Assembly: GCA_964647785.1 (NCBI GenBank)
Contig: CAZYJD010000009.1
Span: 1-44,607, forward strand
DNA: 44,607 nucleotides
Source of the DNA: CAZYJD01 sp964647785
GTDB lineage: Bacteria > Bacteroidota > Bacteroidia > NS11-12g > UBA9320
Direction: 5' to 3'
Position numbers and translations under genes: made by a program. This document shows positions 22,586 through 32,191 of this stretch, piece after piece. The notes below the pieces were generated by a model. That model did not search any database. It had not been told where the DNA came from and saw only the letters and a list, made by a program, of their open reading frames with translations. Positions within the stretch are counted from its first letter, which is position 1. Each line of letters opens with the position of its first letter.

Positions 22586-23893
22586 TTAATTGATACGGGT
22601 GATTTTAGCACCCAGCGCATTGAGTCGTTCTTCAATACGTTCGTAACCGCGGTCAATTTGTTCGATATTGCTGATCACGCTTTCACCTTCGGCCGACATT
22701 GCAGCGATGAGCAACGAAACGCCTGCACGAATATCAGGTGAACTCATGCGGATGCCCCTCAAAGGAATCCTACGATCCAGCCCCATGACCGTTGCACGGT
22801 GCGGATCACACAAGATGATCTGTGCCCCCATATCAATGAGATTATCGACAAAAAACAATCGACTTTCAAACATTTTCTGATGGATGAGTACATTTCCTTT
22901 TGCCTGGGTGCACATCACCAAAATCACACTCAGAAGGTCGGGTGAAAGTCCAGGCCAAGGTGCATCAGAAACGGTGAGCATAGATCCATCGATGAAGTTC
23001 TCTATCTCATAATGCCTTTGGGCCGGTATAAGGATATCATCATCTTTGATAACGAACTTAAGACCGAGCTTACGAAAAGTTTCAGGAATGAGGCCAAGCT
23101 GATCGGCGCGCACATTGCTGATGGTAAGTTCGCTTTGGGTAAGGGCAGCCATGGCCATGAAGCTTCCAATTTCAATCATATCTGGCAGAATTCTGTGCTC
23201 AGTTCCACCCAGTTCCCCTACGCCTTCAATGCTGAGTAAATTAGATCCTACCCCACTAATTTTAGCACCCATGCTATTGAGCATGCGGCACAACTGCTGC
23301 ACATAAGGCTCGCAGGCGGCGTTGTAAATGGTGGTGGTTCCTTCGGCAAGTACGGCGGCCATCAGAATATTGGCTGTACCGGTTACTGAAGCTTCGGGCA
23401 GCAACATATAGTTGCCCTTGAGTTTTTTTGCTTCTACTTTGTAGAAGTTTTCATCTTTGAGATATTCAAAGTCAGCTCCGAGATTTTCAAAACCGATGAA
23501 ATGTGTATCGAGGCGGCGACGGCCTATTTTATCGCCTCCCGGACTGGGAATGTAACCGCGACCGAAGCGCGCGAGCAATGGACCAATGATCATGATGGAA
23601 CCTCTTAAGCTGGCGGCTTTCTTTCTGAACTCCTCTGAGTTCATGTAGTCCAAATCGATGTTTGCCGCGCAAAAGCGATAATCATTGTTGTTCAGTTTTT
23701 CTACTTCTACGCCAAGTCCTTGCAACAACTCAATGAGGCGCAGCACATCGCGTATTTGAGGCACATTCCGGATGATGATGCTTTCTGCACTGAGCAGAAC
23801 GGCTGATACAATTTGAAGGGCTTCATTTTTAGCCCCCTGTGGTTCTATGCTCCCTTTTAACCGGGTACCACCTTCAATCAGAAAACTTCCCAT
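22586..23893 (-). CDS. murA: UDP-N-acetylglucosamine 1-carboxyvinyltransferase
   Basis: The 435-residue enzyme transfers enolpyruvate from phosphoenolpyruvate to UDP-GlcNAc, the first committed step of peptidoglycan synthesis in the cytoplasm. Family motifs include GAKNEALQIVSAVLLSAE, RGSIMIIGPLLARFG and DIRAGVSLLIAAM. In the active-site loop the residue matching E. coli Cys115 is Asp121 (PGGDKIGRRRLDTHF). Asp here keeps activity but removes the target of fosfomycin, as known for mycobacterial MurA. It starts 3 bases after the DUF4290 gene ends and is followed within 2 bases by the tlpA-like gene. Confidence 0.97.
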   Translation of the reverse strand: MGSFLIEGGTRLKGSIEPQGAKNEALQIVSAVLLSAESIIIRNVPQIRDVLRLIELLQGLGVEVEKLNNNDYRFCAANIDLDYMNSEEFRKKAASLRGSIMIIGPLLARFGRGYIPSPGGDKIGRRRLDTHFIGFENLGADFEYLKDENFYKVEAKKLKGNYMLLPEASVTGTANILMAAVLAEGTTTIYNAACEPYVQQLCRMLNSMGAKISGVGSNLLSIEGVGELGGTEHRILPDMIEIGSFMAMAALTQSELTISNVRADQLGLIPETFRKLGLKFVIKDDDILIPAQRHYEIENFIDGSMLTVSDAPWPGLSPDLLSVILVMCTQAKGNVLIHQKMFESRLFFVDNLIDMGAQIILCDPHRATVMGLDRRIPLRGIRMSSPDIRAGVSLLIAAMSAEGESVISNIEQIDRGYERIEERLNALGAKITRIN

Positions 23894-23896
23894 GAA

Positions 23897-24529
23897 TTAT
23901 CTGCGTTTACGATTTTTCTTTTTACGAAAATTGCCTTGTGGCTTAAAATTGTTATTGTTCCGGCTCTTCTGGCGCTTGTCAATCATAATATCCAGTTCAT
24001 CTGCCTTTAGTTGCAGTTGGTCTTTTGATAAAGTTGCCAAATGATCAATTACGGCTTCAGGAGTAAGGTTTTCATCATTCCAGTTGCGCGATGAGTTAAC
24101 CATGAAGGAAGCGATGTAGTTGATAAAAGCCTTTTTGATATCTCCATCTTCGATTTCTGAAGCTTTTTCCACCATGTTTTGAAGGTTGCGGCCGTAAAAT
24201 CGAAACTTAATTAAGGATTCGCGATAGGGAACCCTGCCTGGTTTTTGATTCAATTGATCTGGTGTGGGAGGAGCAAAGGGGGCGTCTACATCCAGCTGAA
24301 AACCGGAAATGATATGCAGATGATCCCAAAGTTTATGCTCGTAATCATCCAGCTCTTTAATGCCCGGATTGAGGTTGATCATTACCCGAACAATGGTTTT
24401 TGCCAATTCCGAGCGCTTGGCACGATCTTCAATGGTCTGAAGATGCTCAACCATCTGCTGTACACTGCGACCATATTCACTGAGTCGCAGATCGGGCAGT
24501 TGGGTGTTGTATTCAAGTCCTGTTGTCAT
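23897..24529 (-). CDS. DUF4290 family protein
   Basis: This 210-residue soluble protein is of the type that usually sits just upstream of murA in Bacteroidota. It starts MTTGLEYNTQLPDLRLSEYG, has helical middle parts (MVEHLQTIEDRAKRSELAKT) and ends in a very basic tail (NFRKKKNRKRR) that could bind nucleic acid. The function is unknown; linkage to murA hints at a cell-wall or growth-related role. A perfect -7 box (24543-24550) lies 13 bases upstream, directly next to a 7-bp repeat array. Confidence 0.88.
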   Translation of the reverse strand: MTTGLEYNTQLPDLRLSEYGRSVQQMVEHLQTIEDRAKRSELAKTIVRVMINLNPGIKELDDYEHKLWDHLHIISGFQLDVDAPFAPPTPDQLNQKPGRVPYRESLIKFRFYGRNLQNMVEKASEIEDGDIKKAFINYIASFMVNSSRNWNDENLTPEAVIDHLATLSKDQLQLKADELDIMIDKRQKSRNNNNFKPQGNFRKKKNRKRR

Positions 24530-24542
24530 AAATTATAGAAAG

Positions 24543-24550
24543 CAAAGATA
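24543..24550 (-). promoter_or_regulatory. -7 box (TATCTTTG) of the DUF4290-murA operon
   Basis: A perfect TAnnTTTG on the minus strand lies 13 bases before the ATG. The 7-bp repeat array begins at the very next base, so the -33 region lies inside it. Confidence 0.6.
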
Positions 24551-24596
24551 GACTTCTGATTTCTGATTCCTAACTCCGGATACCTGACTCCTGATT
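24551..24596. repeat. 7-bp repeat array upstream of the DUF4290-murA promoter
   Basis: On the minus strand the units are variants of AATCAGA (AATCAGG, AGTCAGG, TATCCGG, AGTTAGG, AATCAGA twice), in phase over about six units. They belong to the same family as 18953-19015. Confidence 0.7.
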
Positions 24597-24768
24597 GTGG
24601 ATTCCTCACAGTTTGCTTTTTTTGATCAGAAAAACAGAACTTTTTAAGCGTGAATGCTTATACATGCAGAAATAAGGTTGACCCTGGTGCGTGACCTCTG
24701 CGCTTCTTCACCTCTTTGCTCTTGTGTCTCTTGACGCCAGCAGATCACATCTCAAATGACCTTATGTC

Positions 24769-26082
24769 TTACCTAATCAGGCTTCCCTCCAGTCGCAGAA
24801 GGCCGTAATATAAGAGTGCTAACTGCACATTGGCTTGGTGTAGGGCGTTTTTACTTTGAAGCAATTGCAGCTGAAAACTTCGCAGTTCACTATAAGTAAT
24901 CTGACCGTTTGAGAAACGCAGTTCTGCTCTTTTAACAAGATCGCCAGCCAATTCCACATTGGTTTCCAGCACCGCTATCCTGCTTTTCAGTTCATACATA
25001 TCCAATTCCGCCATGCGCAGCTGATAGTCGATTTGCTGCAATGCCTGCTTCATTCTTATGGCGCTGTTATCCTCTTCCAAACGGGCATTTTTAAGGGCAT
25101 TGCTCAGCTGATATCCATTGAACAATGGCATGCTGAAGTTTAGTCCGGCATTGAGACCCAAGGTGTTTTGACTCAACACGATGCCCGCACCATTTTGTGA
25201 AGAATTCAGACCATAACCGGCATTCAGGCTGATGAGCGGATATCTTGAGGCGCCAATGCTTTTGCTTTGCAAACCGCTCATTTCAAAACCAATCTTGGCC
25301 AACAATACACTTGCACCATTGCTCTTGGCTCTTTCTCTAAGCTGTTCAATACGCGGAGATTCCGGCAATGGCAACTCCTTTTTAATGAACAAAGGTTCCT
25401 GAGGATTTCGGCCTAAAAGCAGATTCAACGCGGCTTTCTCTTTTTCTATGATGTTGATTTGCTGCAATACGCCGATGCTGTCGGTATAAAAGTCAATTCG
25501 CGCAGCCAGTAAATCTGCGCCGGTTCTGCTGCCACTTTGAAGACCATTGTTTACCCGCTTTAAACGTTCCTGACTGATTTGACGATTTTGATAGAGTGCC
25601 TGCAAATCCAACTCATATTGCTGCAGATTCAAAAACCTGCTGATCACTTCAAATACGGCATTTTCGGCCACCACCCTCGACTCAACTTCTGAAAGCTCCC
25701 TGCTCTTCATGAGCATCTCATAGGTGCTAACTCTTCCAAATCCATTGAACAAAACGTAATTCAACCCCAAACCGGCACTGAGTCCTGTATTGACCACTCC
25801 ACTTCTTTCCACATTGGGTATGCCGCCGGCAAATTCAAGTTTTGTTCGGTTATTGCTGATGTTGGCTCCGCTATTGAGATTGAGGGAAGGCAAATAACCT
25901 GCCTGAGCACGATTGGCCAAATTGTCTGCTGCGGCCTCCTGATTCCCTGCAATTTGAACATCGTAATTATTGGAAAGACAATACGCAATCAACTCATCCA
26001 GACTCCATTCACGCACCTGCGATTGGGCATTGAAAACCAGCCCAAAAAACAGCAAAACAATTGTATTAATTCTAAGGCTCAT
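24769..26082 (-). CDS. TolC-family outer-membrane efflux protein
   Basis: The 437-residue channel subunit has a signal peptide (MSLRINTIVLLFFGLVFNAQSQ) and the repeated helical hairpin pattern of TolC (WSLDELIAYCLSNNYDVQIA near the start; GLNFSMPLFNGYQLSNALKNA in the second half). It links to an RND pump and adaptor to move drugs or lipids across the outer membrane. It overlaps the pump gene by 11 bases and is the last of three genes. Confidence 0.93.
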   Translation of the reverse strand: MSLRINTIVLLFFGLVFNAQSQVREWSLDELIAYCLSNNYDVQIAGNQEAAADNLANRAQAGYLPSLNLNSGANISNNRTKLEFAGGIPNVERSGVVNTGLSAGLGLNYVLFNGFGRVSTYEMLMKSRELSEVESRVVAENAVFEVISRFLNLQQYELDLQALYQNRQISQERLKRVNNGLQSGSRTGADLLAARIDFYTDSIGVLQQINIIEKEKAALNLLLGRNPQEPLFIKKELPLPESPRIEQLRERAKSNGASVLLAKIGFEMSGLQSKSIGASRYPLISLNAGYGLNSSQNGAGIVLSQNTLGLNAGLNFSMPLFNGYQLSNALKNARLEEDNSAIRMKQALQQIDYQLRMAELDMYELKSRIAVLETNVELAGDLVKRAELRFSNGQITYSELRSFQLQLLQSKNALHQANVQLALLYYGLLRLEGSLIR

Positions 26083-29000
26083 ATTGCTCGCTTTTCATTT
26101 CAATGATTGCAGGTTCAATTTCTTCTGCACTTGGCATCACGCCGCCATCCCAAAGCCATAAAAATCTACGGCGCATATCATTCCAGCTCGCCAACAGCAC
26201 TGGTAACAAGATGAGGGTTAACAGGGTCGCAAAACCGATACCGTAAGCCACCGAAATGGCCATGGGGATGAGAAACTGCGCCTGAAAACTCTTTTCCAGA
26301 ATAAGCGGTGCCAATCCGGCTATGGTGGTCATACTGGTTAAAAAAATAGCCCTGAAACGCACATATCCGGCCTGATAAACAGCCTCACTGAATGTCATGC
26401 CTTCTTTGAGGAAGCCATTCAACTTACTCACCAGCACCAAACTGTCGTTCACAATGATTCCGATCAGCGCTACCACTCCAAGAAAACTCAGAATGCTCAT
26501 TTGCTGACCGTGCACAAAATGCCCCCATGCCACTCCCACCAGACTGAAAGGTACCAAGAACATCATGATGATCAGCGACTGTCCAAATGATCGGAAGGTA
26601 AAGGTAATGATGGCGAGAATACTCACCAATACAAACGGCAGTGCAAAACGGCTGGAGCGCTGGGTTTTGGCCGCCTCTCTATTTTGACCTTCATAAAGCG
26701 GTCTAATTCCCGGATGACGAGCCAATATGCCGGGCACAACATCGGCCCGAATTTGTGCAATCACATCGGGTGCAGACACTTGTCGGTTGCTCAGCTCAGC
26801 TTCTACCGTCACCTGTTTTTGTCCATCGAGATGGTTGATGGCCACCACCCCTCTGCTCACTTCGGCCTCGGCCAATTCCGACAGTGGCACTTCAAGTCCC
26901 TGCGGTGTGCGTATGCGCATATTCTCCAGCTCATCAATGGAGGCCCTTTGCGCTTCATCATAGCGCACCCATACCTTCACTTCATCGCTTCCGCGCTGCA
27001 AACGCTGTGCTTCAAGACCAAAATAACCCTGACGCACCTGGTTCAGGATGGAGGCTTCTGTAAAACCTAAAATGTATGCCTTTTCCTTCAGGCGCAAATG
27101 AATCTCACGACGGCCCTCCTGCACATTTTCCACCACATCTTTTAACTCGGGCAAGGCCTGCATGGCCATTTTTAGTTCATCTTTAGCGAGATCGAGCTCC
27201 TTTTGATTTTCGCCCTGTAAACTCACACTCACCGGCTTTCCGAATGCGCTTGAAAAACCGAAGGTAAGTTGTTCGGCATCATCCATTGGGCCTACTTCTT
27301 CCCGGAACATGGCAGCAATTTGCATGCTGCTGGCCGTGCGTTTTTCACTTCCAACAAGTATTGCATTCACCACCCCTTGATGGGTGCCCGGCCCAATTTT
27401 TCTCTCCACCGTTTGGATCACATCAATGTCCTCACCTGATTGCTTTTTAAGCTTCTCATTCACTCTGGCAATGGCTTCTTCAATGAGGATGAGCCTTTCA
27501 TTGGTAACATTCTCAAGGGTCCCCGAAGGCATATTCAGATTCACCGGCACTTCATTCCGCTCAATCACCGGAAAAAATGTAAATCGAATCAGCCTTCCCT
27601 TGATAGCCCCAACGGTGATGATCATCAAAGCCACTGCAATACTAAAGGTCATGAATTTATGCTTGAGCGCTGCTCTGAGCACTGGCGCATACATACGATC
27701 GCGCATGAGGTACATGGCCTTGTCAGTGAATTTTTCCAAGCGCGATTTATTCATCTTGGCACCTGCTTTTAAAGCTTTGCTGTGCCCGAGGTGAGAGGGG
27801 AGAATGATCAGTGCCTCAATGAGCGATACAAAAAGGGTGGCAATCACCACAAAGGCCAGCTCACTGAAAAAATCACCCGCGCGACCATCCACCATGAAGA
27901 AAAAACTGAAAGCCACCATGGTGGTGAACACCGCTGAGAACACGGCCGGCACCACTTCCATGGTTCCGTCGATGGCAGCGCGTATGGCACTCTTTCCCTG
28001 CTCATAATGGCTGTAGATATTTTCGCTGATCACAATGCCGTCGTCAACCAATATACCAATCACCACGATCATACCAAACAGCGAAATCACATTGATCGTA
28101 ACCCCGTAATAAAGGGCCAGTATGAACATCCCTAAAAAGGAAACGGGAATGCCCAATGCCACCCAAAATGCGATGCGGATGTTCAAGAACATGGAAAGTA
28201 AAATGAGCACGAGCATTGTGCCTATGATTCCGTTTTCGAGCAACAGGTTTTTTCGTTCATTAAGGGTCTCACTCTGATCTTTAATAAGGATGGCATTGAT
28301 CTCAGGATTTAAACTGCTGAACTCTTTGAAGTACGCACGTGCATACTCGGCATTCTCCAGCAAATCTTCCCGATCAGTGCTGCTCACAAGGATTTCAACG
28401 CCAGGCTTACCATTCACATAAATCCTGTTGGGGTCATCCGCCCAACGATCCTGAACGCGCGCTACATCCTTCAACCGAAGGATGGTTCCGTCGGCATTGC
28501 TTTTCAACACGAGATTCTCCAATTCCCGTGCATGGTATCCCTTATTTCGGCTGCGGATGAGCAATTCTTCATCACTGGTTTTAACAGATCCTCCGGTGAT
28601 GTCGATGTTGGCACTTCTGATCAGCGCTCCAACCTGCTCGATGCTGATGCCGTAAGTGCGAAGGGCATCCTCATTCAATGCCACTTCTATTTCTTCTTCA
28701 GGGAAACCCGCCAGTTCAACCTTGCTGATACCCTCATGTGAAAGCAGATCGCGCTCAATACGGCGCGCATAATCCTTCAGCGCATGTAAGCTGATATTTT
28801 CTGCAGCAATGGCATAATTGATGGTGAAGTTGACATTCTCCCGCAGGAAAACCAATGGCTTTTCGAGTCCTGAAGGAAAATTATTGATGCTATTCACCGC
28901 ATTTTGAATGTCTTCTAAAGCAGTACTGGTATTGTAGCCCTTTTCTACCTCAACAGTCACGGTAGCTGCATTTTCGCTGCTCACGGAGGTAATGCGTTCA

Positions 29001-29233
29001 ATACCACTCACCCCTTCCAGCTGCTCTTCCACACGGGTAACCACCCCTTCTTCCATTTCTTCGGGAGAGGCGCCGGGATAAATCAATTGCACATTTACAA
29101 TGCGACTGTCTACCAGAGGGAAAAAACTCGCAGTAATTTTTGAATAGGCAATCGCGCCAAACACCGCCAACATGATCAACAAGGTGTTGGTGGATACCTG
29201 GTAGCGTATGAAATAATCAATCAGTTTTTTCAT
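26072..29233 (-). CDS. RND efflux pump, inner-membrane permease (HAE family)
   Basis: The 1053-residue protein has the RND layout: TM1, a large periplasmic loop, TM2-6, TM7, a second loop, TM8-12. The proton-relay pair is visible in TM4 (GILVDDGIVISENIY), and the matching TM10 part reads GIIVNDSLVLVSKLN. It exports lipophilic compounds using the proton gradient. It overlaps the adaptor stop by an ATGA and the TolC gene by 11 bases, so the three parts are made together. Substrates are not predictable; a few relatives act on metals, but the metal-pump TM4 motif is absent. Confidence 0.95.
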   Translation of the reverse strand: MKKLIDYFIRYQVSTNTLLIMLAVFGAIAYSKITASFFPLVDSRIVNVQLIYPGASPEEMEEGVVTRVEEQLEGVSGIERITSVSSENAATVTVEVEKGYNTSTALEDIQNAVNSINNFPSGLEKPLVFLRENVNFTINYAIAAENISLHALKDYARRIERDLLSHEGISKVELAGFPEEEIEVALNEDALRTYGISIEQVGALIRSANIDITGGSVKTSDEELLIRSRNKGYHARELENLVLKSNADGTILRLKDVARVQDRWADDPNRIYVNGKPGVEILVSSTDREDLLENAEYARAYFKEFSSLNPEINAILIKDQSETLNERKNLLLENGIIGTMLVLILLSMFLNIRIAFWVALGIPVSFLGMFILALYYGVTINVISLFGMIVVIGILVDDGIVISENIYSHYEQGKSAIRAAIDGTMEVVPAVFSAVFTTMVAFSFFFMVDGRAGDFFSELAFVVIATLFVSLIEALIILPSHLGHSKALKAGAKMNKSRLEKFTDKAMYLMRDRMYAPVLRAALKHKFMTFSIAVALMIITVGAIKGRLIRFTFFPVIERNEVPVNLNMPSGTLENVTNERLILIEEAIARVNEKLKKQSGEDIDVIQTVERKIGPGTHQGVVNAILVGSEKRTASSMQIAAMFREEVGPMDDAEQLTFGFSSAFGKPVSVSLQGENQKELDLAKDELKMAMQALPELKDVVENVQEGRREIHLRLKEKAYILGFTEASILNQVRQGYFGLEAQRLQRGSDEVKVWVRYDEAQRASIDELENMRIRTPQGLEVPLSELAEAEVSRGVVAINHLDGQKQVTVEAELSNRQVSAPDVIAQIRADVVPGILARHPGIRPLYEGQNREAAKTQRSSRFALPFVLVSILAIITFTFRSFGQSLIIMMFLVPFSLVGVAWGHFVHGQQMSILSFLGVVALIGIIVNDSLVLVSKLNGFLKEGMTFSEAVYQAGYVRFRAIFLTSMTTIAGLAPLILEKSFQAQFLIPMAISVAYGIGFATLLTLILLPVLLASWNDMRRRFLWLWDGGVMPSAEEIEPAIIEMKSEQYEP

Positions 29234-30375
29234 GCGCCTTTCTTCGAATCGTTCTGAATTTCAGGAATCACCTTCAGTCCTTCAAACGCTCCGGGAACCA
29301 TTCGAACAGGCATCATATCGCCACTCTCCAAACCTCTGATGATGGCATTTTCGCCGTTGAAACTGATGATTTCTACTTCTTTCAAATAAAGACTTGAATC
29401 ACGCCCCACCAGGTATAATTGGGTGCCTTGCAACATTTGGCGCTTGACTTCATACGCATTTTCTGCCACGCCTCCCAAAATTTCGGCTTGCAGGTAAAGG
29501 CCCTCGCGCAGCTCCTGACCTTCCACCCTCAAAAATGCAGACACCATTTGTGTAAGCGGATCAACCACTGTATTTACCCTCGATAGGGTGCCGATATAGG
29601 ATTGGTCTTTTTGCTCGGTATATAAACGAACCTTGCTTCCGGTTTTCAAATAATTCAAATCATTTAAACTGAGGGATGCCTCCAACTCATAAGCAGCTCG
29701 GTTGACGTATGTTCCGATTTTTTGTCCGGCGCGCACCATCGTACCGGGATCTACCATGGCCTCACTGAGAATTCCGCTGTATGGCGCCTTGATTACGTAC
29801 TTTTTTAAGCGCTCTTCCTGGCTTTGAATGTTGTAATAGCTCGGCAAAATATTCCGCACCGATAAATACTGTCGCAACTGATCGTTGGCAATCGTTGGAA
29901 GTGATGGAAGCGAAGCATCACTGCGAATGGAAGCGGCAAAAGACTTCCAAGAAGGATAGGCGTCCGGATAATCAACAGCCATGTCAGGTAAACTCTGTGC
30001 CAGCAAAGAAATTAAGCTGCTTTTTTGCGACTGCAATTGTAACTCAAACTCCTTGCTATCTAGCCTCGCGATGATATCACCCGCCCCAAAGGAAGCACCT
30101 TCCCGAAAAGAGGTGCTCAGCAAAATGCCATTTACCTCGGGATATATTTCCATCCGATTCAATGCTTTCAAACGCCCATTCACATGGATTTTCAATGGGA
30201 TTTCATGGGTTTTCACTTCTTGAACCGCAACGAGCTTGTTCCGAAAAGAGATGTTGATGCTTTTCTCTGGTCCTCCGGAAGAAAGCCTTTTGGAGAGTAA
30301 GATGCCCGCGAAGATTATTAGTGCGCCACCAATAAGCGATCTGACAATGGTTTTATTAAATCGTTTTTCAGCCAT
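29230..30375 (-). CDS. RND efflux periplasmic adaptor (HlyD/MFP family)
   Basis: The 381-residue adaptor has an N-terminal membrane segment (about 12-27), a lipoyl-like half (NGRLKALNRMEIYPEVNGIL and APYSGILSEAMVDPGTMVRAGQKIG), a helical hairpin between them and a beta-barrel domain (VDPLTQMVSAFLRVE). It bridges the pump and the TolC channel. It is the first gene of the operon, with a perfect -7 box 16 bases upstream. Confidence 0.93.
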   Translation of the reverse strand: MAEKRFNKTIVRSLIGGALIIFAGILLSKRLSSGGPEKSINISFRNKLVAVQEVKTHEIPLKIHVNGRLKALNRMEIYPEVNGILLSTSFREGASFGAGDIIARLDSKEFELQLQSQKSSLISLLAQSLPDMAVDYPDAYPSWKSFAASIRSDASLPSLPTIANDQLRQYLSVRNILPSYYNIQSQEERLKKYVIKAPYSGILSEAMVDPGTMVRAGQKIGTYVNRAAYELEASLSLNDLNYLKTGSKVRLYTEQKDQSYIGTLSRVNTVVDPLTQMVSAFLRVEGQELREGLYLQAEILGGVAENAYEVKRQMLQGTQLYLVGRDSSLYLKEVEIISFNGENAIIRGLESGDMMPVRMVPGAFEGLKVIPEIQNDSKKGA

Positions 30376-30391
30376 GTTTCTTAGATGCCGA

Positions 30392-30399
30392 CAAAAGTA
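30392..30399 (-). promoter_or_regulatory. -7 box (TACTTTTG) of the RND operon
   Basis: A perfect TAnnTTTG on the minus strand ends 16 bases before the adaptor ATG. No repressor gene is adjacent. Confidence 0.55.
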
Positions 30400-30444
30400 A
30401 AACTATTGGGGGTGCGTATGTACCCATAAATACCACAGTTAGGT

Positions 30445-30452
30445 TAAATTTG
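30445..30452 (+). promoter_or_regulatory. -7 box (TAAATTTG) of the copper-monooxygenase-like gene
   Basis: A perfect TAnnTTTG lies 48 bases before ATG 30501, giving a longer leader than at other genes here. Confidence 0.5.
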
Positions 30453-30500
30453 TTTAGCATGTGTGCAACTTTTTCTTCACTTAAGTGACCTATTAAGAAC

Positions 30501-32090
30501 ATGAAAACCATTTTCAGCGCATTTTTCCTCACCGTACTTTCCTTTCATCAAGTGTTGGGTGCGGGCCAGCACGGCAAGCCTCCCACTTGGAGTGAGGAAG
30601 TAGCCTGTATCATTTACACCCATTGCACACCCTGCCACCGCGAAGGAGGGGTCGCTCCATTTTCCATCAGTTCTTATGAAGAAGCTTTTAATGAGCGCTT
30701 TTCCATTCGATACGCGGTCAGCACCGGCAGCATGCCTCCCTGGCCGGTAAACAATGACTTCAACAGGCTGGCTCATGCGCGAAATCTGAGCGAATGGGAA
30801 AAAGATCGCATCATTGATTGGGTAAACGAAGGTGCCCTGAGAGGTAACCCAAGCCTGGAGCCTGCCCTACCCGTATTCAACAGCGAAGGCGAAATTGATG
30901 ATCCTTCAGCCAAAGAGCTGAGCATGACGGAATACACCAACACGGCTACTGATGACAACTACCGCTGCTTTGTAATTGACCCGAAAAACGACAAAGACTG
31001 GTACATCAAAGCATGGGAAGTACTGCCGGGAAACCTGGAAATGGTGCACCACGTGCTGGTGTTTTCGGATACCGCCCGACAAAGAATTCAGCAATTGGAT
31101 GCAGCTGATCCGGAACCAGGTTACAGTTCATTCGGCTCTACCGGCAGTGCAAGTTCTGCCCTCATTGGCGGCTGGACCCCCGGTGCAAGTGCTACCTATT
31201 ACCCGCAAGGCATGGCCGCCCGATTACCGGCCGATGGAATTCTAATCTTACAGGTGCATTACGCCCCCGATACCAAAGGCCAAAAAGATGCCACCGCCTT
31301 CCGTTTCATTGCCACCGAACAAGTCCAGCGCCCCGTAGCATACGCACCGCTGCTCGAACACGGCCAAACCATGGTTAATGGACCTCTCTTCATACCAGCC
31401 AATACCACCAAAACGTTCTGGAGTACCCTCACCACCCCAGTTAAAGGTACGTTGATCAGTGTTTTTCCGCACATGCATCTTTTAGGAAAAAGCATCAAAG
31501 TATGGGGATTTGCACCAGGCAGTAAGGATACCATCCCCATCATCGATATTCCCGAATGGGATTTCCACTGGCAGGGCGATTACATGTTCCAGAAACCTCT
31601 GGTAATCGAAGCCGGCACTCAGTTGTGGGTGGAAGCCACCTATGACAACACAGCGAATAATCCGGAGAATCCCAATCGACCACCTAAAAATGTGCGTCTA
31701 GGTGAAGGTACGGCCGATGAAATGTTGCTGGTATATTTTGGGTTTTTGGTGCCCAGTTTCCCCGGAGACGCATCGGTGGTCATCGACACTTCTACGACCC
31801 GCAATTACGTTCAGGGTTGCGAAGGCCTGCTGAGCACCTTTAACACCCCTCTCAGCCATTTGAAGCTCGAACTATTTCCCAATCCTGCCGCTGACTTGCT
31901 TCGGCTTCGCACCGATATGAATCCTGCGGAGCTGCGTTTCGAATGCACAGATGTTTTGGGTAGAAAGTGGTCAACCCCATTGGTTAAGCTAACTCATCTG
32001 GATGTTTCAGCTTTGCCAAAAGGACTTTACTTTCTAAGCATATATCAAGAGGGGCAACTGATTAAAATTCATCCCTGGATGAAAGAATAA
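30501..32090 (+). CDS. Secreted copper type II monooxygenase-like protein with CxxCH and T9SS tail
   Basis: The protein has 529 residues. The signal peptide ends near residue 20. The N-terminal part has CTPCH (42-46), a c-type heme attachment site, and SMPPWPV. The middle resembles the peptidylglycine/dopamine monooxygenase fold. All expected copper ligands can be placed: HH183-184 and His253 (QVHYAP) for one copper, His324/His326 (PHMHLLG) and Met408 (ADEMLL) for the other. The end (from about 455, LELFPNPAADLLRL) is a T9SS type A sorting domain, so it should be exported and anchored at the surface. Substrate unknown; I assign a family, not a reaction. Confidence 0.85.
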   Translation: MKTIFSAFFLTVLSFHQVLGAGQHGKPPTWSEEVACIIYTHCTPCHREGGVAPFSISSYEEAFNERFSIRYAVSTGSMPPWPVNNDFNRLAHARNLSEWEKDRIIDWVNEGALRGNPSLEPALPVFNSEGEIDDPSAKELSMTEYTNTATDDNYRCFVIDPKNDKDWYIKAWEVLPGNLEMVHHVLVFSDTARQRIQQLDAADPEPGYSSFGSTGSASSALIGGWTPGASATYYPQGMAARLPADGILILQVHYAPDTKGQKDATAFRFIATEQVQRPVAYAPLLEHGQTMVNGPLFIPANTTKTFWSTLTTPVKGTLISVFPHMHLLGKSIKVWGFAPGSKDTIPIIDIPEWDFHWQGDYMFQKPLVIEAGTQLWVEATYDNTANNPENPNRPPKNVRLGEGTADEMLLVYFGFLVPSFPGDASVVIDTSTTRNYVQGCEGLLSTFNTPLSHLKLELFPNPAADLLRLRTDMNPAELRFECTDVLGRKWSTPLVKLTHLDVSALPKGLYFLSIYQEGQLIKIHPWMKE

Positions 32091-32191
32091 GTTGGCATTT
32101 CTCTTTTTGCTTTTACTGAATGGATTGTTTTACCACTGTAAAATCAAGGCCTAAACCATTCGGAATTGCAATTCCAAAACCTTCGTTACAT

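Noticed and set aside
24600..24768. Possible small RNA between the TolC gene and the DUF4290 operon
   Set aside because: Only a weak 5-bp hairpin and CT-rich low-complexity sequence are visible; there is no promoter box or terminator.
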